Both the position numbers and the translations under genes were made by a program. The notes below the pieces were generated by a model. That model was not told the DNA's origin, did not search any database, and saw only the letters and a program-made list of their open reading frames with translations. Shown in pieces: positions 25,283 through 35,913 of a stretch of DNA of 54,464 bases. Source of the stretch: Candidatus Nanopelagicales bacterium. GTDB taxonomy: Bacteria > Actinomycetota > Actinomycetes > S36-B12 > GCA-2699445. The number at the start of each line of letters is the position of its first letter. Position 1 is the first letter of the stretch. The stretch spans positions 1 through 54,464 of the forward strand of contig JAUYJT010000057.1 of NCBI GenBank assembly GCA_030700225.1, in the 5' to 3' direction.

Positions 25283-25657
25283 TCATCTGGCCTTCTTCTT
25301 CCCGGCAACCGTCTTGCGCGGACCCTTGCGGGTGCGTGCGTTCGTGTGGGTCCTCTGACCTCGCACAGGTAGTCCCCGCCGATGCCTGATGCCCTGGTAG
25401 GACCCGACTTCGACCTTCCGGCGGATATCTGCTTGAACTTCGCGGCGCAGATCTCCTTCGATCTTGTAGTTCGCCTGGATCCAGTCACGAAGTTTGACGA
25501 GGTCCTCATCACCCAGATCGTGCACACGCAGATCCGGGTTGACCTCCGTGGCGGCCAGGGTTTCCTTGGCGCGCGTCCGGCCCATTCCATAGATATAGGT
25601 GAGAGCGACCTCGATCCGCTTGTCGCGGGGCAGGTCAACACCAACGAGTCGTGCCAT
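25283..25657 (-). CDS. rpsM: 30S ribosomal protein S13
   Basis: This 124-residue protein of the small-subunit head contacts L5 and the P-site tRNA. It starts [20 protein letters not shown] and has [31 protein letters not shown] and a Lys/Arg-rich tail. It follows rpmJ after a 147-bp gap in which I see no gene. Confidence 0.98.
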   Translation of the reverse strand: MARLVGVDLPRDKRIEVALTYIYGMGRTRAKETLAATEVNPDLRVHDLGDEDLVKLRDWIQANYKIEGDLRREVQADIRRKVEVGSYQGIRHRRGLPVRGQRTHTNARTRKGPRKTVAGKKKAR

Positions 25658-25804
25658 CGGGCGCCGTCCTCTTCCTTGGGTCTGTGGCAGGTCGTCCGCG
25701 GTACCGATCCCGCCGCCCGGCGGGTTCCCGGCCTGTCATCCGGGAGTGTCGTCCTGAGCTCGGCACGAGCCAGATCAGGGGACGGGTACCGCTTTTCGCG
25801 TCAG

Positions 25805-25918
25805 CTAGCCCTGACGCTGTTTGTGCCGCGCGTTGCTGCAAATGACCATCACACGCCCTTTGCGGCGTATGACGCGACACTTGTCGCACATCGGCTTCAC
25901 GCTCGGTTTCACCTTCAT
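25805..25918 (-). CDS. rpmJ: 50S ribosomal protein L36, zinc-binding type
   Basis: This 37-residue protein starts [19 protein letters not shown] and ends [12 protein letters not shown], with the CxxC, C and H ligands of the zinc form. It was found by reading the sequence between infA and rpsM, and it is in the expected place. The start at 25918 is ATG and the stop is TAG. Confidence 0.97.
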   Translation of the reverse strand: MKVKPSVKPMCDKCRVIRRKGRVMVICSNARHKQRQG

Positions 25919-25941
25919 GCTGCAAGAACTCCGGCCCTGTC

Positions 25942-26163
25942 CTACTTGTACCGATAGATGATTCGGCCCCTTGTGAGGTCGTACGGAGACAGCTCCACAA
26001 CTACGCGGTCGTCCGGGAGTATTCGGATGTAATGCATCCGCATCTTCCCGCTGATATGCGCAAGAACCTTGTGGCCGTTGTCCAGTTCCACTCGGAACAT
26101 CGCGTTGGGCAATGACTCGACGACGGTGCCTTCAAGCTCGATCGCACCGTCTTTCTTCGCCAT
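25942..26163 (-). CDS. infA: Translation initiation factor IF-1
   Basis: IF-1 sits in the ribosomal A-site during initiation. The 73-residue protein starts [20 protein letters not shown] and has the OB-fold landmarks [12 protein letters not shown] and [17 protein letters not shown]. The upstream-extended frame to 26205 adds non-conserved residues. It follows adk by 92 bp, with no map gene between. Confidence 0.98.
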   Translation of the reverse strand: MAKKDGAIELEGTVVESLPNAMFRVELDNGHKVLAHISGKMRMHYIRILPDDRVVVELSPYDLTRGRIIYRYK

Positions 26164-26255
26164 TCCCTCGGCTTTCCTAACCCCGGCTATGCACGTCGTG
26201 CGCATGGCCAGCCGGTCGAGTCTACGACACGCCCCCCGGAAGCACCAATCGCGGG

Positions 26256-26819
26256 TCAGTCGCTCAGCGCCGCCATGATGCGTTTGTTCACGTCCTCGAT
26301 GCTGCCCATTCCGTCGACCTGGACGAGGATGCCCATCTGGGAGTACATGCGCGTCAACGGCTCAGTCTGCTCCGCGTAGACCTCCATGCGCCGCCGGATG
26401 ACGTCTTCGGTGTCATCGGGCCGACCTTCGATTTGGGCACGCTTCAACAACCGCTGCACAACTTCCTCGGTGTCAGCGGTGATCTCCAGCGCCCGGTCCA
26501 GCTCGTAGCCCTGATCTTGGAGAATCCGGTTCAGCTCCGAAACTTGCGGCGCCGTGCGGGGGTATCCGTCCAACAGGAAGCCGCCCACGGCGTCCGGCTC
26601 GCTCAACCGCTGCGCCACCATCGCGTTCGTCACGCTGTCAGGCACATACTCCCCGGCATCCATGTGCTTCTTGGCCTCCACGCCTAGTGGCGTGCCCTGG
26701 CCGACGTTGGCCCTGAATATCTCCCCCGTCGAGATGTGCGGGATGGACAGGTGCTTGGCGATCAAGGCCGCTTGCGTACCTTTGCCGGCGCCGGGAGGAC
26801 CCATGATGACCATTCGCAT
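26256..26819 (-). CDS. adk: Adenylate kinase
   Basis: This 187-residue enzyme converts AMP and ATP to two ADP. The P-loop is [10 protein letters not shown], and the family segment [12 protein letters not shown] is present. The LID is the short type without zinc cysteines, which suits the length. It overlaps the secY stop by 1 base. Confidence 0.97.
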   Translation of the reverse strand: MRMVIMGPPGAGKGTQAALIAKHLSIPHISTGEIFRANVGQGTPLGVEAKKHMDAGEYVPDSVTNAMVAQRLSEPDAVGGFLLDGYPRTAPQVSELNRILQDQGYELDRALEITADTEEVVQRLLKRAQIEGRPDDTEDVIRRRMEVYAEQTEPLTRMYSQMGILVQVDGMGSIEDVNKRIMAALSD

Positions 26820-28117
26820 CAGCGGAGGAACCCTTCGTAGTTACGCTGCTGGAGCTGTGACTGTATCTGCTTCACGGTGTCCAGGCCCACCCCAACCATG
26901 ATGAGCAGACTGGTCCCGCCGAAGACGAAGTTCTGGCCGACTCCCATGCCTCCGAAGGCCACGACGGGCAAAACCGCCACCAGCCCAAGGTAGAGCGAGC
27001 CGGGTGCTGTGAGCCTGCTCAGCACATACGCGAGGTACTTGGCCGTCGGCGCACCTGGGCGGATGCCAGGGATGAACCCGTTGCTCTTGTTCAGGTTCTC
27101 CGCGACTTCAGTCGGATTGAATGTGATCGAGACGTAGAAGTAGCAGAAGAAGATGATCAAGAGCAAGAAGCCCAGCAGATACAGCGGCTCAGTCCCGTTC
27201 TGGAAGTTTGACAGGAACCACTGGGCTACCTCCCCGTCGCCACCGCTTAGCTGAACTATCAGCAGCGGCACGAACATGATGGATGACGCGAAGATCACAG
27301 GGATCACGCCCGCCATGTTCACCTTCAACGGAATGTACGTGGAAGCGCCGCCGAAGAAGCGCCGCCCAACCTGGTTCCGGCCATGCTGGACAGGGATCCT
27401 GCGCTGGGCCTGTTCGACGAACACCACCAGCCCGACCACCGCCACCCCTATGACCAGCGTCAGAGCGAACGCCAGCCAGCCGCTCTCAGCCAAGATCTTC
27501 AAGAACTGGGATGGCATAACAGAGATGATCGATGTGAAGATCAACAACGACATGCCGTTACCGATCCCCCGGTCAGTGATCAGCTCTCCGAGCCACATGA
27601 TCACACCGGTACCGGCCGTCATCGTAAGCACCATTACGGCCATCTGCTGCGGCGACTGATGCGGGATGATCTCCTCATTACAGCCCTGGAACAGCTGTCC
27701 GGGATTGCGCGCCAGCGCCAGAATGCTGGCCGATTGAAGAACCGCCAACCCCATTGTCAAGTACCGCGTGTACTGGGTGATCGTGGCTTGGCCGGCCTGG
27801 CCCTCCTTGCGCAGCTTCTCCAGTCGCGGAATGACCACGGCCATCAACTGCAAGATGATCGAAGCCGTGATGTAAGGCATGATCCCCAGCGCGAAAACGC
27901 TGAGCTGGAGCAGCGCTCCGCCGGAGAACAGGTTAACCATCGCGAACAGCGGATTGTCCGCAACCACGTCGACGCATGTCTGGACAGCGCGGTAGTCAAT
28001 CCCGGGCGTAGGCACGACGGATCCCAGCCGGAAGATCGCGATCAACGCGAGCGCCATCAGCATCTTACGCCGCAGATCCGGGGTCCGGAATGCGGAAGCG
28101 AATGCTCCTATGTGCAC
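26819..28117 (-). CDS. secY: Protein translocase subunit SecY
   Basis: This 432-residue membrane protein forms the Sec channel. About ten hydrophobic segments can be seen. Landmarks are LGSVVPTPGID in the first loop, FALGIMPYITASIILQLM (plug and second helix), the RGIGNGMSLLIF loop, and PGIRPGAPTAKYLAYVLSRL. The 264 bp before it hold a long inverted repeat and a possible promoter, so transcription may restart here. Confidence 0.98.
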   Translation of the reverse strand: MHIGAFASAFRTPDLRRKMLMALALIAIFRLGSVVPTPGIDYRAVQTCVDVVADNPLFAMVNLFSGGALLQLSVFALGIMPYITASIILQLMAVVIPRLEKLRKEGQAGQATITQYTRYLTMGLAVLQSASILALARNPGQLFQGCNEEIIPHQSPQQMAVMVLTMTAGTGVIMWLGELITDRGIGNGMSLLIFTSIISVMPSQFLKILAESGWLAFALTLVIGVAVVGLVVFVEQAQRRIPVQHGRNQVGRRFFGGASTYIPLKVNMAGVIPVIFASSIMFVPLLIVQLSGGDGEVAQWFLSNFQNGTEPLYLLGFLLLIIFFCYFYVSITFNPTEVAENLNKSNGFIPGIRPGAPTAKYLAYVLSRLTAPGSLYLGLVAVLPVVAFGGMGVGQNFVFGGTSLLIMVGVGLDTVKQIQSQLQQRNYEGFLR

Positions 28118-28156
28118 TCAGTGCCTCCTGATCGTGCCAGCGAATCCCGGATGAGC

Positions 28157-28185
28157 GTATCAGCGCCCCCCTGCCGCCCGGTCCA
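28157..28185 (-). promoter_or_regulatory. Candidate promoter of secY-adk
   Basis: On the minus strand, TGGACC at 28180-28185 and TGATAC at 28157-28162 are 17 bases apart, about 40 bases before secY. The match to consensus is moderate. Confidence 0.4.
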
Positions 28186-28258
28186 GATGGCCGCCCTTCG
28201 GCGTGACCGGCCAAGGGCCACCCCTCGTGAGCCCTCCGACCCCGGCTTCGCGGTCAAC

Positions 28259-28348
28259 TGATGCAAATCCTCTGTTGATCAAGCTCCGTAGCGATCTTCC
28301 CTTCCTGAGCGATCGCGGATCACCTTGATCAACAGAGGATTCGCATCA
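28259..28348. repeat. Long inverted repeat, 25-bp arms, one mismatch
   Basis: Arms at 28259-28283 and 28324-28348 are reverse complements except at one base, and their core word is TCCTCTGTTGATCAAG. The 40-base loop holds GCGATC twice. It lies between rplO and secY; after the second arm there is no T-run, so it may be an attenuator, a processing site or a mobile repeat. Confidence 0.85.
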
Positions 28349-28381
28349 CAGGGCTGACTATCAAGCGCTGGGGGTGCCGCC

Positions 28382-28819
28382 TCAAACGACCGTCGCCGAG
28401 CCGCCCGCCGCGGTGATCTTCTCAGCAGCCGACTTGGAGAACGCGTTCACCGACACGCTCACCGCTATCGCGATAGCGCCGTTGCCCAGGATCTTCACGG
28501 GTCGACCAGCGCGAACAGCGCCCTTGGCTACAAGGTCGTCGACACTGACCTCTCCGCCGTCGGGGAACAACTCAGCCAACCGGTCGACATTCACGGTCTG
28601 GTACTCGGTGCGGAACGGGTTCTTGAACCCCCTCAGCTTGGGCAGGCGCATGTGCAACGGCATCTGGCCGCCCTCAAAGGACGCCGGAACCGTTCCGCGG
28701 GCCCTTGATCCCTTCATTCCGCGCCCGGAAGTCTTGCCCTTAGAGCCTTCGCCGCGACCCTTGCGGATCGGCTCGGTCCTGGCCCCAGGAGCCGGACGCA
28801 GGTGATGTGCCTTCAGCAT
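28382..28819 (-). CDS. rplO: 50S ribosomal protein L15
   Basis: This 145-residue assembly protein contains [41 protein letters not shown] and [20 protein letters not shown]. It overlaps rpmD by 1 base. The stop is followed at a short distance by the 25-bp-arm inverted repeat. Confidence 0.97.
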   Translation of the reverse strand: MLKAHHLRPAPGARTEPIRKGRGEGSKGKTSGRGMKGSRARGTVPASFEGGQMPLHMRLPKLRGFKNPFRTEYQTVNVDRLAELFPDGGEVSVDDLVAKGAVRAGRPVKILGNGAIAIAVSVSVNAFSKSAAEKITAAGGSATVV

Positions 28820-29004
28820 CAGCTGACCTCCTCGACGTCGACCAAGTGCGAAACGACGTTGACCATGCCCCGGATTTCGGGGCGATCGGGCTGCACGACC
28901 GAATCCCCGATGCGCTTAAGCCCTAGGGACCTCAAACTGTCGCGCTGTGCCTTGGTCCCGCCTATCTTCGAACGCTTCTGCGTCACTTTGATGCTCGCCA
29001 TCAT
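28819..29004 (-). CDS. rpmD: 50S ribosomal protein L30
   Basis: This 61-residue protein reads [20 protein letters not shown], then [12 protein letters not shown], the L30 core. Two ATG codons stand in a row at the start. The first overlaps the rpsE stop in an ATGA arrangement. Confidence 0.95.
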   Translation of the reverse strand: MMASIKVTQKRSKIGGTKAQRDSLRSLGLKRIGDSVVQPDRPEIRGMVNVVSHLVDVEEVS

Positions 29005-29582
29005 GACGTCCCCGCAGCCATCGCTCGACGCAAGTAGTCAGGCGCCACATCCTCAAGTGGCAGGCCACGACGGGCCGCGACCTGCTCGGGCCGCTCCAGC
29101 ATCTTCAGAGCGCGAACGGTCGCGTGAACGATGTTGATCGGGTTGTCCGAGCCCAGGGACTTGGTGAGCACATCGGCGATTCCGGCGCACTCGAGCACCG
29201 CCCGGACCGGACCTCCGGCGATCACGCCCGTACCGGGCGACGCCGGTCGCAGAAGCACGACCCCGGCAGCCTCTTCGCCCACGATCGGGTGCGGAATCGT
29301 TCCTTGGATCCGAGGCACCGGGAAGAAGTTCCTCTTGGCCTCTTCGACACCCTTGGCTATCGCCGAGGGCACCTCCTTGGCCTTGCCGTACCCAACTCCG
29401 ACTCGACCGTCGCCGTCTCCCACCACGACCAGCGCCGTGAAGCTGAAACGCCGCCCGCCCTTGACTACCTTCGACACGCGATTGATCGCCACCACGCGCT
29501 CGAGGAAGGCGTTGCGATCTTCCTTGCCGCCACGATCCCTGCGCTCTCTGCGCTCACCGCCGCTGCGTCGCTGCCCTGCCAT
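29001..29582 (-). CDS. rpsE: 30S ribosomal protein S5
   Basis: This 193-residue protein takes part in decoding accuracy and mRNA unwinding. Landmarks are [58 protein letters not shown] and [21 protein letters not shown] basic N-terminus of about 25 residues precedes the core. It follows rplR by 49 bp and overlaps rpmD by 4. Confidence 0.98.
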   Translation of the reverse strand: MAGQRRSGGERRERRDRGGKEDRNAFLERVVAINRVSKVVKGGRRFSFTALVVVGDGDGRVGVGYGKAKEVPSAIAKGVEEAKRNFFPVPRIQGTIPHPIVGEEAAGVVLLRPASPGTGVIAGGPVRAVLECAGIADVLTKSLGSDNPINIVHATVRALKMLERPEQVAARRGLPLEDVAPDYLRRAMAAGTS

Positions 29583-29631
29583 CTCGTCCTTCTCTCCTCA
29601 GCGGACCAACCACCCGTGGGCAGGGGGTCCT

Positions 29632-30018
29632 TTAGAACTTGAGTCCACCTTCGCGGGCGCCGTCAGCGAGAGCTGCGACCCGGCCGTGGTACTTGTTGCC
29701 TCCGCGGTCGAACACCACGTCACCTATGCCCGCCTCGCGGGCCCGGCTCGCCAGGCGTTCGCCCACCAGGCGGGCGCGCCCTGTCTTGTCCGTGGCAGCG
29801 CCACGCACGTCGGCTTCCATCGAAGAAGCCGAAGCCAACGTCCGGCCCGCCAGATCGTCTACTACCTGAGCCACCATGTGGCGACTGGACCGGGTCACAA
29901 CCAAACGGGGCCTGTCGGGCGTGCCCTGAACCTTCTTGCGCACGCGCGAGTGCCGACGCGAACGGGCGACCCGGAAGCGGCTCCCTGAGCCCAACTTCGC
30001 AACGACGGACATGGTCAC
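29632..30018 (-). CDS. rplR: 50S ribosomal protein L18
   Basis: This 128-residue 5S rRNA-binding protein has [34 protein letters not shown] and [20 protein letters not shown]. It overlaps rplF by 4 bases. Confidence 0.97.
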   Translation of the reverse strand: MTMSVVAKLGSGSRFRVARSRRHSRVRKKVQGTPDRPRLVVTRSSRHMVAQVVDDLAGRTLASASSMEADVRGAATDKTGRARLVGERLASRAREAGIGDVVFDRGGNKYHGRVAALADGAREGGLKF

Positions 30019-30551
30019 TTACCTGCCTTCCCGGCCTTGCGCCGGATAACTTCGTCGGAGTACCGCACGCCCTTACCTTTGTAGGGCTCGGGCGGACGCA
30101 ACTTGCGGATACCAGCGGCAACCTCACCGACCTGCTGCTTGTCGATCCCGCGGATGTGGAACTTGGTTGGTGTTTCGACTTCGAACTTGATTCCTGAAGG
30201 AGCCTCGACGTTCACCGGGTGGCTGAACCCCAACGCCATCTCGAGATCAGCTCCCTTGGCGACGACGCGATAGCCCGTACCGACGACCTCGAGGGTCTTG
30301 CTGTATCCCTCGGTTACGCCGATGACCATGTTGGCTACGAGCGAACGAGTCAGCCCATGCAGCTGGCGGCTGACGCGCTCGTCGTCGGGTCGCGTGACAG
30401 TGACGATCCCCTCGGACTCAGCGACCCTGATGGGCTCCGCCACCACTAGCTCAAGCTGCCCGCCGGGGCCGGTGACACCAACGGCCTGGCCGGAGATCGA
30501 GACCTTAACCCCTGCTGGGATTGTGATCGGCTGACGACCGATGCGTGACAT
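30015..30551 (-). CDS. rplF: 50S ribosomal protein L6
   Basis: This 178-residue protein lies near the factor-binding site. It starts [20 protein letters not shown] and has [21 protein letters not shown], read in parts, and [20 protein letters not shown] near the end. It follows rpsH by 9 bp. Confidence 0.97.
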   Translation of the reverse strand: MSRIGRQPITIPAGVKVSISGQAVGVTGPGGQLELVVAEPIRVAESEGIVTVTRPDDERVSRQLHGLTRSLVANMVIGVTEGYSKTLEVVGTGYRVVAKGADLEMALGFSHPVNVEAPSGIKFEVETPTKFHIRGIDKQQVGEVAAGIRKLRPPEPYKGKGVRYSDEVIRRKAGKAGK

Positions 30552-30560
30552 CTCGACCCC

Positions 30561-30959
30561 TCACCAAACGTAGGCGAGAACTTCCCCGCCTACCTTCTGC
30601 TTGGCCGCTTGCCGCTGAGTCAGCAGCCCGCTGGACGAGGAGATGATCGCCGTGCCCAGTCCGCCCAGGACCCGCGGCAGCTCGGTGCTGCGCGCGTACA
30701 CGCGCAGACCGGGCTTCGAAACCCGGCGCAACCCGCCGATCGATCGTTCCCGGTTCGGTCCGTACTTCAGGATCAGCGTCAAGGACTTGCCGGTCTCAGC
30801 GTCCTCCACCTTGAAATCCGCGATGTAGCCCTCTTGCCGCAGGATCTCGGCGATCCCAACCTTGATCTTCGATGACGGCATGGAAGTGCTCTCGTGATAC
30901 GCCGAATTGGCGTTCCTCAGTCGCGTCAGCATGTCCGCGATCGGATCAGTCATTGTCAT
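30561..30959 (-). CDS. rpsH: 30S ribosomal protein S8
   Basis: S8 binds the central domain of 16S rRNA and in many bacteria represses the spc operon. The 132-residue protein starts [18 protein letters not shown], the normal N-terminus, so I use the ATG at 30959 and not the longer frame. The end reads [20 protein letters not shown], which is conserved. Confidence 0.97.
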   Translation of the reverse strand: MTMTDPIADMLTRLRNANSAYHESTSMPSSKIKVGIAEILRQEGYIADFKVEDAETGKSLTLILKYGPNRERSIGGLRRVSKPGLRVYARSTELPRVLGGLGTAIISSSSGLLTQRQAAKQKVGGEVLAYVW

Positions 30960-31023
30960 GGCCGCCTCGGCCTTCCTCGCTGCGGTTTCCACCAAAGACC
31001 TACAGCGTCGTTTCCGCTACCCA

Positions 31024-31209
31024 CTACCAACTGCTCTTCGTGACACCCGGAAGTTCGCCCCTGTGAGCCATCTCCCGCAGGCACACCCGGCACAGCCCGA
31101 ACTTGCGGTACACCGAATGCGGACGGCCGCACCTGGTGCAGCGCGTGTAGCCCCGGACGGCGAACTTGGGCTTCGCGTTCGCCTTGTTGACCAATGCCTT
31201 CTTCGCCAC
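31024..31209 (-). CDS. rpsN: 30S ribosomal protein S14, zinc-binding type Z
   Basis: This 61-residue short S14 has two CxxC pairs, [10 protein letters not shown] and [11 protein letters not shown], which hold a zinc ion. The length and cysteines mark the zinc form; many actinobacteria keep a zinc-free paralogue elsewhere for zinc starvation. It begins 1 bp after rplE ends and precedes rpsH by 64 bp. Confidence 0.97.
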   Translation of the reverse strand: MAKKALVNKANAKPKFAVRGYTRCTRCGRPHSVYRKFGLCRVCLREMAHRGELPGVTKSSW

Positions 31210-31210
31210 G

Positions 31211-31774
31211 TCAGTTCTCCTTGAACGGGAAGCCCAGCAACCGCAGCAAGGCGCGTCCCTCTTCGTCTGTCCCGGCAGTAGTCACTACCGTGATGTCCAT
31301 TCCGCGTGTCCGGTCGATCTTGTCGGCGTTGACCTCGTGAAACATGACCTGCTCGGTCAAGCCAAACGTGAAGTTGCCGTGGCCGTCGAACTGCTTCGGC
31401 GACAATCCCCGGAAGTCGCGGATCCGAGGAAGAGCGAGGGAAACGAGTCGGTCCAAGAACTCCCACATCCTGTCCCCGCGCAGAGTGACCTTCGCGCCGA
31501 TCTGCTGACCTTCGCGGAGCTTGAACTGGGCGATCGACTTCGTCGCCCGCGTCACGGCCGGGCGCTGACCAGTGATCGCGGTCAGGTCCCTGATCGCGCC
31601 CTCGATCAGCTTCGAGTCACGCGCCGCCTCGCCTACGCCCATGTTCACCGACACCTTGCTGACACGGGGCACCCGCATGACATTGCCGAAGCTGAACTCC
31701 TCCATCAGGGCGGGAACGATCTGAGAGTCGTAACGCTCCCGAAGCCTCGGTTTGGTCGTTGTCGCGGTAGTCAT
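31211..31774 (-). CDS. rplE: 50S ribosomal protein L5
   Basis: This 187-residue 5S rRNA-binding protein of the central protuberance contains [60 protein letters not shown] and [20 protein letters not shown]. It overlaps rplX by 4 bases. Confidence 0.98.
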   Translation of the reverse strand: MTTATTTKPRLRERYDSQIVPALMEEFSFGNVMRVPRVSKVSVNMGVGEAARDSKLIEGAIRDLTAITGQRPAVTRATKSIAQFKLREGQQIGAKVTLRGDRMWEFLDRLVSLALPRIRDFRGLSPKQFDGHGNFTFGLTEQVMFHEVNADKIDRTRGMDITVVTTAGTDEEGRALLRLLGFPFKEN

Positions 31775-32133
31775 CGCAGTTCCTTGCCGGTTCGCTTGCT
31801 GTATCGAACGTTCCGCGTGGCGGAGTAGGAGGACCCGTCGGCACGCATCTTGTCGACGACCTCGGGGCGGAATCCCACTCTCGTCGCCAACCCGTCCTCA
31901 GGATCGACAACCATGACGTTGGACACGTGGATCGGCGCCTCTCGCGTCTCGATCCCACCGGTCTTGCCGCCGCGCGATGACTGCCCGATCTTGGTGTGCT
32001 TGCGGACTCGGTTGATCCCCTCGACGATCAGCCGGTCCGACTCAGGCATGACAGCTAGCACTTTCCCGGTCAGTCCACGGTCCTTGCCCGCGATCACCTG
32101 CACGGTGTCGCCAGAACGCACAGCCGCACTCAT
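31771..32133 (-). CDS. rplX: 50S ribosomal protein L24
   Basis: This 120-residue protein has the KOW motif [14 protein letters not shown] and then [20 protein letters not shown] and [12 protein letters not shown]. The ATG at 32133 overlaps the rplN stop as TGATG, with GGAGG 7 bases upstream; a GTG one codon earlier is also possible. Confidence 0.95.
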   Translation of the reverse strand: MSAAVRSGDTVQVIAGKDRGLTGKVLAVMPESDRLIVEGINRVRKHTKIGQSSRGGKTGGIETREAPIHVSNVMVVDPEDGLATRVGFRPEVVDKMRADGSSYSATRNVRYSKRTGKELR

Positions 32134-32501
32134 CACAACACCTCCGGAGCCAGCGAAATGATCTTCATGTACTTCTTCTCCCGCAGCTCGCGCCCGACCG
32201 GACCAAAGATGCGCGTTCCTCGGGGCTCGCCGTCGGCCTTCAACAGGACCACCGCGTTGTCATCGAACCGGATGTAGGACCCATCGACACGTCGGCTGGC
32301 CTTGAGCGTGCGCACAACGACAGCCTTGACGACCTCGCCCTTCTTGACGTTCCCACCAGGTATGGCGTCCTTCACCGTGCATACGACCACGTCGCCAATG
32401 CCCGCGTAGCGTCGCCCGGAGCCGCCGAGCACGCGGATGCAAAGCAGCTCCTTGGCACCCGTGTTGTCGGCGACTCTGACTCGCGACTCCTGCTGGATCA
32501 T
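32133..32501 (-). CDS. rplN: 50S ribosomal protein L14
   Basis: This 122-residue protein reads [40 protein letters not shown] and [20 protein letters not shown], the full L14 pattern. It is the first gene of the spc-type set, 80 bp after rpsQ. The gap shows no strong promoter. Confidence 0.98.
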   Translation of the reverse strand: MIQQESRVRVADNTGAKELLCIRVLGGSGRRYAGIGDVVVCTVKDAIPGGNVKKGEVVKAVVVRTLKASRRVDGSYIRFDDNAVVLLKADGEPRGTRIFGPVGRELREKKYMKIISLAPEVL

Positions 32502-32581
32502 CTGTCTTTCTCCTGATCGTCATTCCGGTTCCCGGTCCACTGGGCCTTGCGAGCGCGCCCGTCGCACGGAAGTAGAACCTG

Positions 32582-32857
32582 CTACTTGGCCTTCTCCAGG
32601 ACCCGGACGACCCGCCAGCGCTTAGTCGCCGACCGTGGCCTGGTCTCCATCAACTCGACTCTGTCCCCGACCCCGGCGCTGTTGTCCTCGTCGTGAGCCT
32701 TCAGCTTGCTCGTGCGTCGCACGACCTTGCCATACATCGCGTGCTTGAATCGGTCCTCCACCGCGACGACAACTGTCTTGTCCATCTTGTCGCTGACGAC
32801 TAGGCCCTCGCGCACCTTGCGATGTCCGCGGCTGTTGGCCGCTACGTCTTGCGTCAT
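32582..32857 (-). CDS. rpsQ: 30S ribosomal protein S17
   Basis: This 91-residue OB-fold protein contains [40 protein letters not shown] and [20 protein letters not shown]. It is the last gene of the S10-type operon and overlaps rpmC by 4 bases. Confidence 0.97.
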   Translation of the reverse strand: MTQDVAANSRGHRKVREGLVVSDKMDKTVVVAVEDRFKHAMYGKVVRRTSKLKAHDEDNSAGVGDRVELMETRPRSATKRWRVVRVLEKAK

Positions 32858-33102
32858 TCCGTGCCCCCTTCGGGCTCGTCGGCCCCCACGATCCCCGTGA
32901 TGCCGAGCTCACGTTCGCGCAGGACCGTGTAGATCCGAGCGATGTCGCGCCTGACTGCCTTCAGCCGCCCGTGGCTCTCCAACTGGCCTGTGGCCGATTG
33001 GAATCTGAGGTTGAACAACTCCGCCTTGAGTTCGAGAAGGCGCGCTGTCAAGTCCTCGTCATCCAGACCCCGTAGCTCGAGCGTCTTGGTACCGACACTC
33101 AT
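32854..33102 (-). CDS. rpmC: 50S ribosomal protein L29
   Basis: This 82-residue protein at the exit tunnel has [20 protein letters not shown] and [19 protein letters not shown], then a short acidic tail. It overlaps rplP by 1 base and rpsQ by 4. Confidence 0.95.
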   Translation of the reverse strand: MSVGTKTLELRGLDDEDLTARLLELKAELFNLRFQSATGQLESHGRLKAVRRDIARIYTVLRERELGITGIVGADEPEGGTE

Positions 33103-33524
33103 CAGGCCTCACCTGCCAGATCTCGCCGAATGATCCGGCACTTGACCGGAAGCTTGTGCATGGCTCTCTCCAGTGCTTCCTTGGCGACATGCTCGTCCGG
33201 GTAACTCAGTTCGAACATCACCCGGCCAGGCTTGACGTTCGCGACCCACCACTCCGGCGAGCCCTTGCCCGAACCCATCCGCGTCTCGGCGGGCTTCTTG
33301 GTCAACGGGCGATCCGGGAAGATGTTGATCCAGACCTTCCCGCCTCGGCGAACCCGGCGGTTGATGGCGATACGGGCGGACTCGATCTGACGGTTCGTGA
33401 CGTATCCGGGCTCGAGGGACTGCAAACCCCACTCGCCGTTGGACACCCTGGTCTCGCCCTTGGCCAGACCTCTGCGGTTGGGGTGATGCTGTTTGCGGTG
33501 CTTGATTCTTCTGGGAACGAGCAT
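33102..33524 (-). CDS. rplP: 50S ribosomal protein L16
   Basis: This 140-residue protein helps shape the A-site. It starts [19 protein letters not shown] and has [40 protein letters not shown] and [12 protein letters not shown]. Its start overlaps the rpsC stop by 1 base. Confidence 0.98.
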   Translation of the reverse strand: MLVPRRIKHRKQHHPNRRGLAKGETRVSNGEWGLQSLEPGYVTNRQIESARIAINRRVRRGGKVWINIFPDRPLTKKPAETRMGSGKGSPEWWVANVKPGRVMFELSYPDEHVAKEALERAMHKLPVKCRIIRRDLAGEA

Positions 33525-34351
33525 CAGCTGACCCCCTCCTGCGCCGCAGCGGGCTGCGCTTCCGCAGGCTGCGCCGCCGCTTCCTGGGCAGCGGGCTGAG
33601 CTTCCGATTCGCGAGGAGCCTCGGGCTGCCTCGGGCGGCCACGCCCCGCGCCCGGTGCGCGACGACGGCCCAATAGCTTCTGCGCCTCGGCCTGCTCCCG
33701 CTCCGCGCGAGTCGCGGGCACGTCACCTTTGTAGATCCAGACCTTGACGCCGATCCGCCCGAACGTCGTGTGAGCCTCTGCCAACCCGTAGTCGATGTTG
33801 GCCCGCAACGTGTGCAGCGGAACGCGGCCTTCCCGGTAGAACTCGGTGCGGCTCATCTCCGCGCCACCAAGGCGTCCAGATACCTGCACCCGGATCCCCT
33901 GGGCTCCCGCTTTCAACGTGGACTGCAAAGCCCTGCGCATCGCGCGACGGAACGCCACTCGTCCGGAGAGCTGCTCAGCCACGCCCTGCGCGACGAGCTG
34001 CGCTTCGAGCTCAGGGTCCTTGACCTCCAGCACATTCACCTGCACCTGCTTGCCGGTCAGCTCCTCCAGCGATCGCTTCAGTGCGTCGGTCTCCTTGCCG
34101 CCGCGACCGATCACGATTCCCGGGCGGGCGGTGTGAACCCACAGCTCGACGCGGCTCTGGGCTCTTTGAATCGTCACCTTGCTGATCGCGGCACGCGGCA
34201 TGCGTTCGGCGATGAGCCGACGAATCTTCACGTCCTCCTCGACGTAGTCGCGGTAGCGCTGACCAGGCTTGTGCCCGTCCGCGAACCAGTTGGAGGTGTA
34301 GTCCGTTGTGTACCCGAGGCGGAAGCCATGCGGGTGGACCTTCTGACCCAT
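33524..34351 (-). CDS. rpsC: 30S ribosomal protein S3 with Ala/Gln/Pro-rich tail
   Basis: S3 lies at the mRNA entry channel. The 275-residue protein starts [20 protein letters not shown] and has the KH-domain segment [20 protein letters not shown] and [20 protein letters not shown]. After about residue 225 comes a tail of Arg, then Glu, Ala, Gln and Pro repeats of low complexity. The core is normal. Confidence 0.97.
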   Translation of the reverse strand: MGQKVHPHGFRLGYTTDYTSNWFADGHKPGQRYRDYVEEDVKIRRLIAERMPRAAISKVTIQRAQSRVELWVHTARPGIVIGRGGKETDALKRSLEELTGKQVQVNVLEVKDPELEAQLVAQGVAEQLSGRVAFRRAMRRALQSTLKAGAQGIRVQVSGRLGGAEMSRTEFYREGRVPLHTLRANIDYGLAEAHTTFGRIGVKVWIYKGDVPATRAEREQAEAQKLLGRRRAPGAGRGRPRQPEAPRESEAQPAAQEAAAQPAEAQPAAAQEGVS

Positions 34352-34356
34352 TTAGC

Positions 34357-34725
34357 TCATCTCCTCTTCCCGGCCGCGGACAGATTGGTGCCAGACTCGG
34401 CCACGACGACAGTTATGTGGCAGCTCCGCTTCCGGATCCGGTAGGCCCGCCCCTGCGCGCGAGGCTTGATCCGCTTCATCGTCGGTCCCTCGTCCACGTA
34501 GGCAGTTGCCACTACCAGGGACCGGCCATCCAGTCCGTGGTTGTTCGTTGCGTTCGCCATCGCACTGTCCAGCACCTTCAGGGTCGGTTCGCTGGCCCCC
34601 TGCGGCGCGAAGGTCAGCACTGAGCGTGCCTGATCCGCTGGAAGACCTCTGATGAGGTCCACCACGCGCCGCGCCTTCGTGGGTGACACGCGCACATTTC
34701 GCGCCTGTGCCCTGGCTTCCATCAC
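34357..34725 (-). CDS. rplV: 50S ribosomal protein L22
   Basis: This 122-residue exit-tunnel protein reads [40 protein letters not shown] and [20 protein letters not shown], the L22 pattern. It lies 26 bp after rpsS and 5 bp before rpsC. Confidence 0.97.
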   Translation of the reverse strand: MMEARAQARNVRVSPTKARRVVDLIRGLPADQARSVLTFAPQGASEPTLKVLDSAMANATNNHGLDGRSLVVATAYVDEGPTMKRIKPRAQGRAYRIRKRSCHITVVVAESGTNLSAAGKRR

Positions 34726-34751
34726 TCAACCCCTTGCTTATCCCGCCCGGC

Positions 34752-35033
34752 TCAGCGCCGGCGAGCCTTACGGTCGTCTCTCACATGGCCCCGGAACGTA
34801 CGGGTTGGGGCGAATTCGCCGAGCTTGTGCCCGACCATGTCCTCGCTGATGAACACCGGAACGTGCTTGCGCCCGTCGTGAACCGCGAAAGTGTGGTCGA
34901 TCATCGCCGGCACGACCATCGATCGTCGCGACCATGTCTTGATCACATTCCGGGTGCCCTTCTCGTTCTGGGCAACTACCTTGGCCATCAAGTGGCTGTC
35001 CACAAACGGGCCCTTCTTCAAGCTACGTGGCAT
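34752..35033 (-). CDS. rpsS: 30S ribosomal protein S19
   Basis: This 93-residue protein of the small-subunit head reads [39 protein letters not shown] and [17 protein letters not shown]. It lies 14 bp after rplB. Confidence 0.98.
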   Translation of the reverse strand: MPRSLKKGPFVDSHLMAKVVAQNEKGTRNVIKTWSRRSMVVPAMIDHTFAVHDGRKHVPVFISEDMVGHKLGEFAPTRTFRGHVRDDRKARRR

Positions 35034-35047
35034 CTGCTGCTCTTCCC

Positions 35048-35884
35048 CTAGCGCTTCTTGCCGGTCTTGCGGCGTCGAATGATCAACTTGTCACTGGACT
35101 TCCCAGGCCTCCTGGTCCGCCCTTCTGGCTTGCCCTTCGGACTCACCGGATGGCGTCCCCCGGATGTCTTTCCTTCGCCACCGCCGTGAGGATGATCCAC
35201 TGGGTTCATCACGACTCCACGAACCGTTGGACGGCGACCCTTCCAGCGCATGCGCCCAGCCTTGCCCCAGTTCAGGTTCGACTGCTCAGCGTTGCCGACC
35301 TCCCCGACTGTCGCCCTGCAGCGCACTTCGACGTTTCGGATCTCGCCTGACGGCATCCGCAGCTGCGCTAACTTTCCCTCGCGGGCCACGAGCTGGACAC
35401 TGCTGCCAGCCGAGCGCGCGATCTTCGCCCCGCCACCGGGGCGCAGCTCCACCGCGTGGATGACAGTCCCGACCGGGATGTTCCGCAAAGGCAGGTTGTT
35501 GCCGGGCTTGATGTCCGCAGCTGGGCCGGTTTCGATCCGGTCCCCCGCACGAAGCTTGTTCGGAGCGATGATGTACCGCTTCTCACCATCGGCGAAGTGC
35601 AGCAACGCGATGCGCGCGGTCCTGTTCGGGTCGTACTCGATCTGGGCCACCTTCGCCGGAACGCCGTCCTTGTCCCAGCGCCGGAAATCGACAACGCGGT
35701 AGGCGCGCTTGTGCCCACCTCCCCGGTGGCGGGTAGTAATCCGCCCAGCACTGTTGCGGCCACCCTTGCCAGGCAAGGGGCGAACCAGCGACTTCTCCGG
35801 ACGATCGCGCGTGAGCTCAGCGAAGTCGGCGACACTGGAGCCACGACGCCCCGGGGTCGTCGGCTTGTATCTACGGATGCCCAT
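35048..35884 (-). CDS. rplB: 50S ribosomal protein L2
   Basis: This 278-residue protein supports the peptidyl transferase centre. Landmarks are [40 protein letters not shown], the [16 protein letters not shown] loop with its conserved His, and [15 protein letters not shown] at the end. Confidence 0.98.
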   Translation of the reverse strand: MGIRRYKPTTPGRRGSSVADFAELTRDRPEKSLVRPLPGKGGRNSAGRITTRHRGGGHKRAYRVVDFRRWDKDGVPAKVAQIEYDPNRTARIALLHFADGEKRYIIAPNKLRAGDRIETGPAADIKPGNNLPLRNIPVGTVIHAVELRPGGGAKIARSAGSSVQLVAREGKLAQLRMPSGEIRNVEVRCRATVGEVGNAEQSNLNWGKAGRMRWKGRRPTVRGVVMNPVDHPHGGGEGKTSGGRHPVSPKGKPEGRTRRPGKSSDKLIIRRRKTGKKR

Positions 35885-35913
35885 TGCTGCTCACTTCCTG
35901 TGTCGTCACGCGG

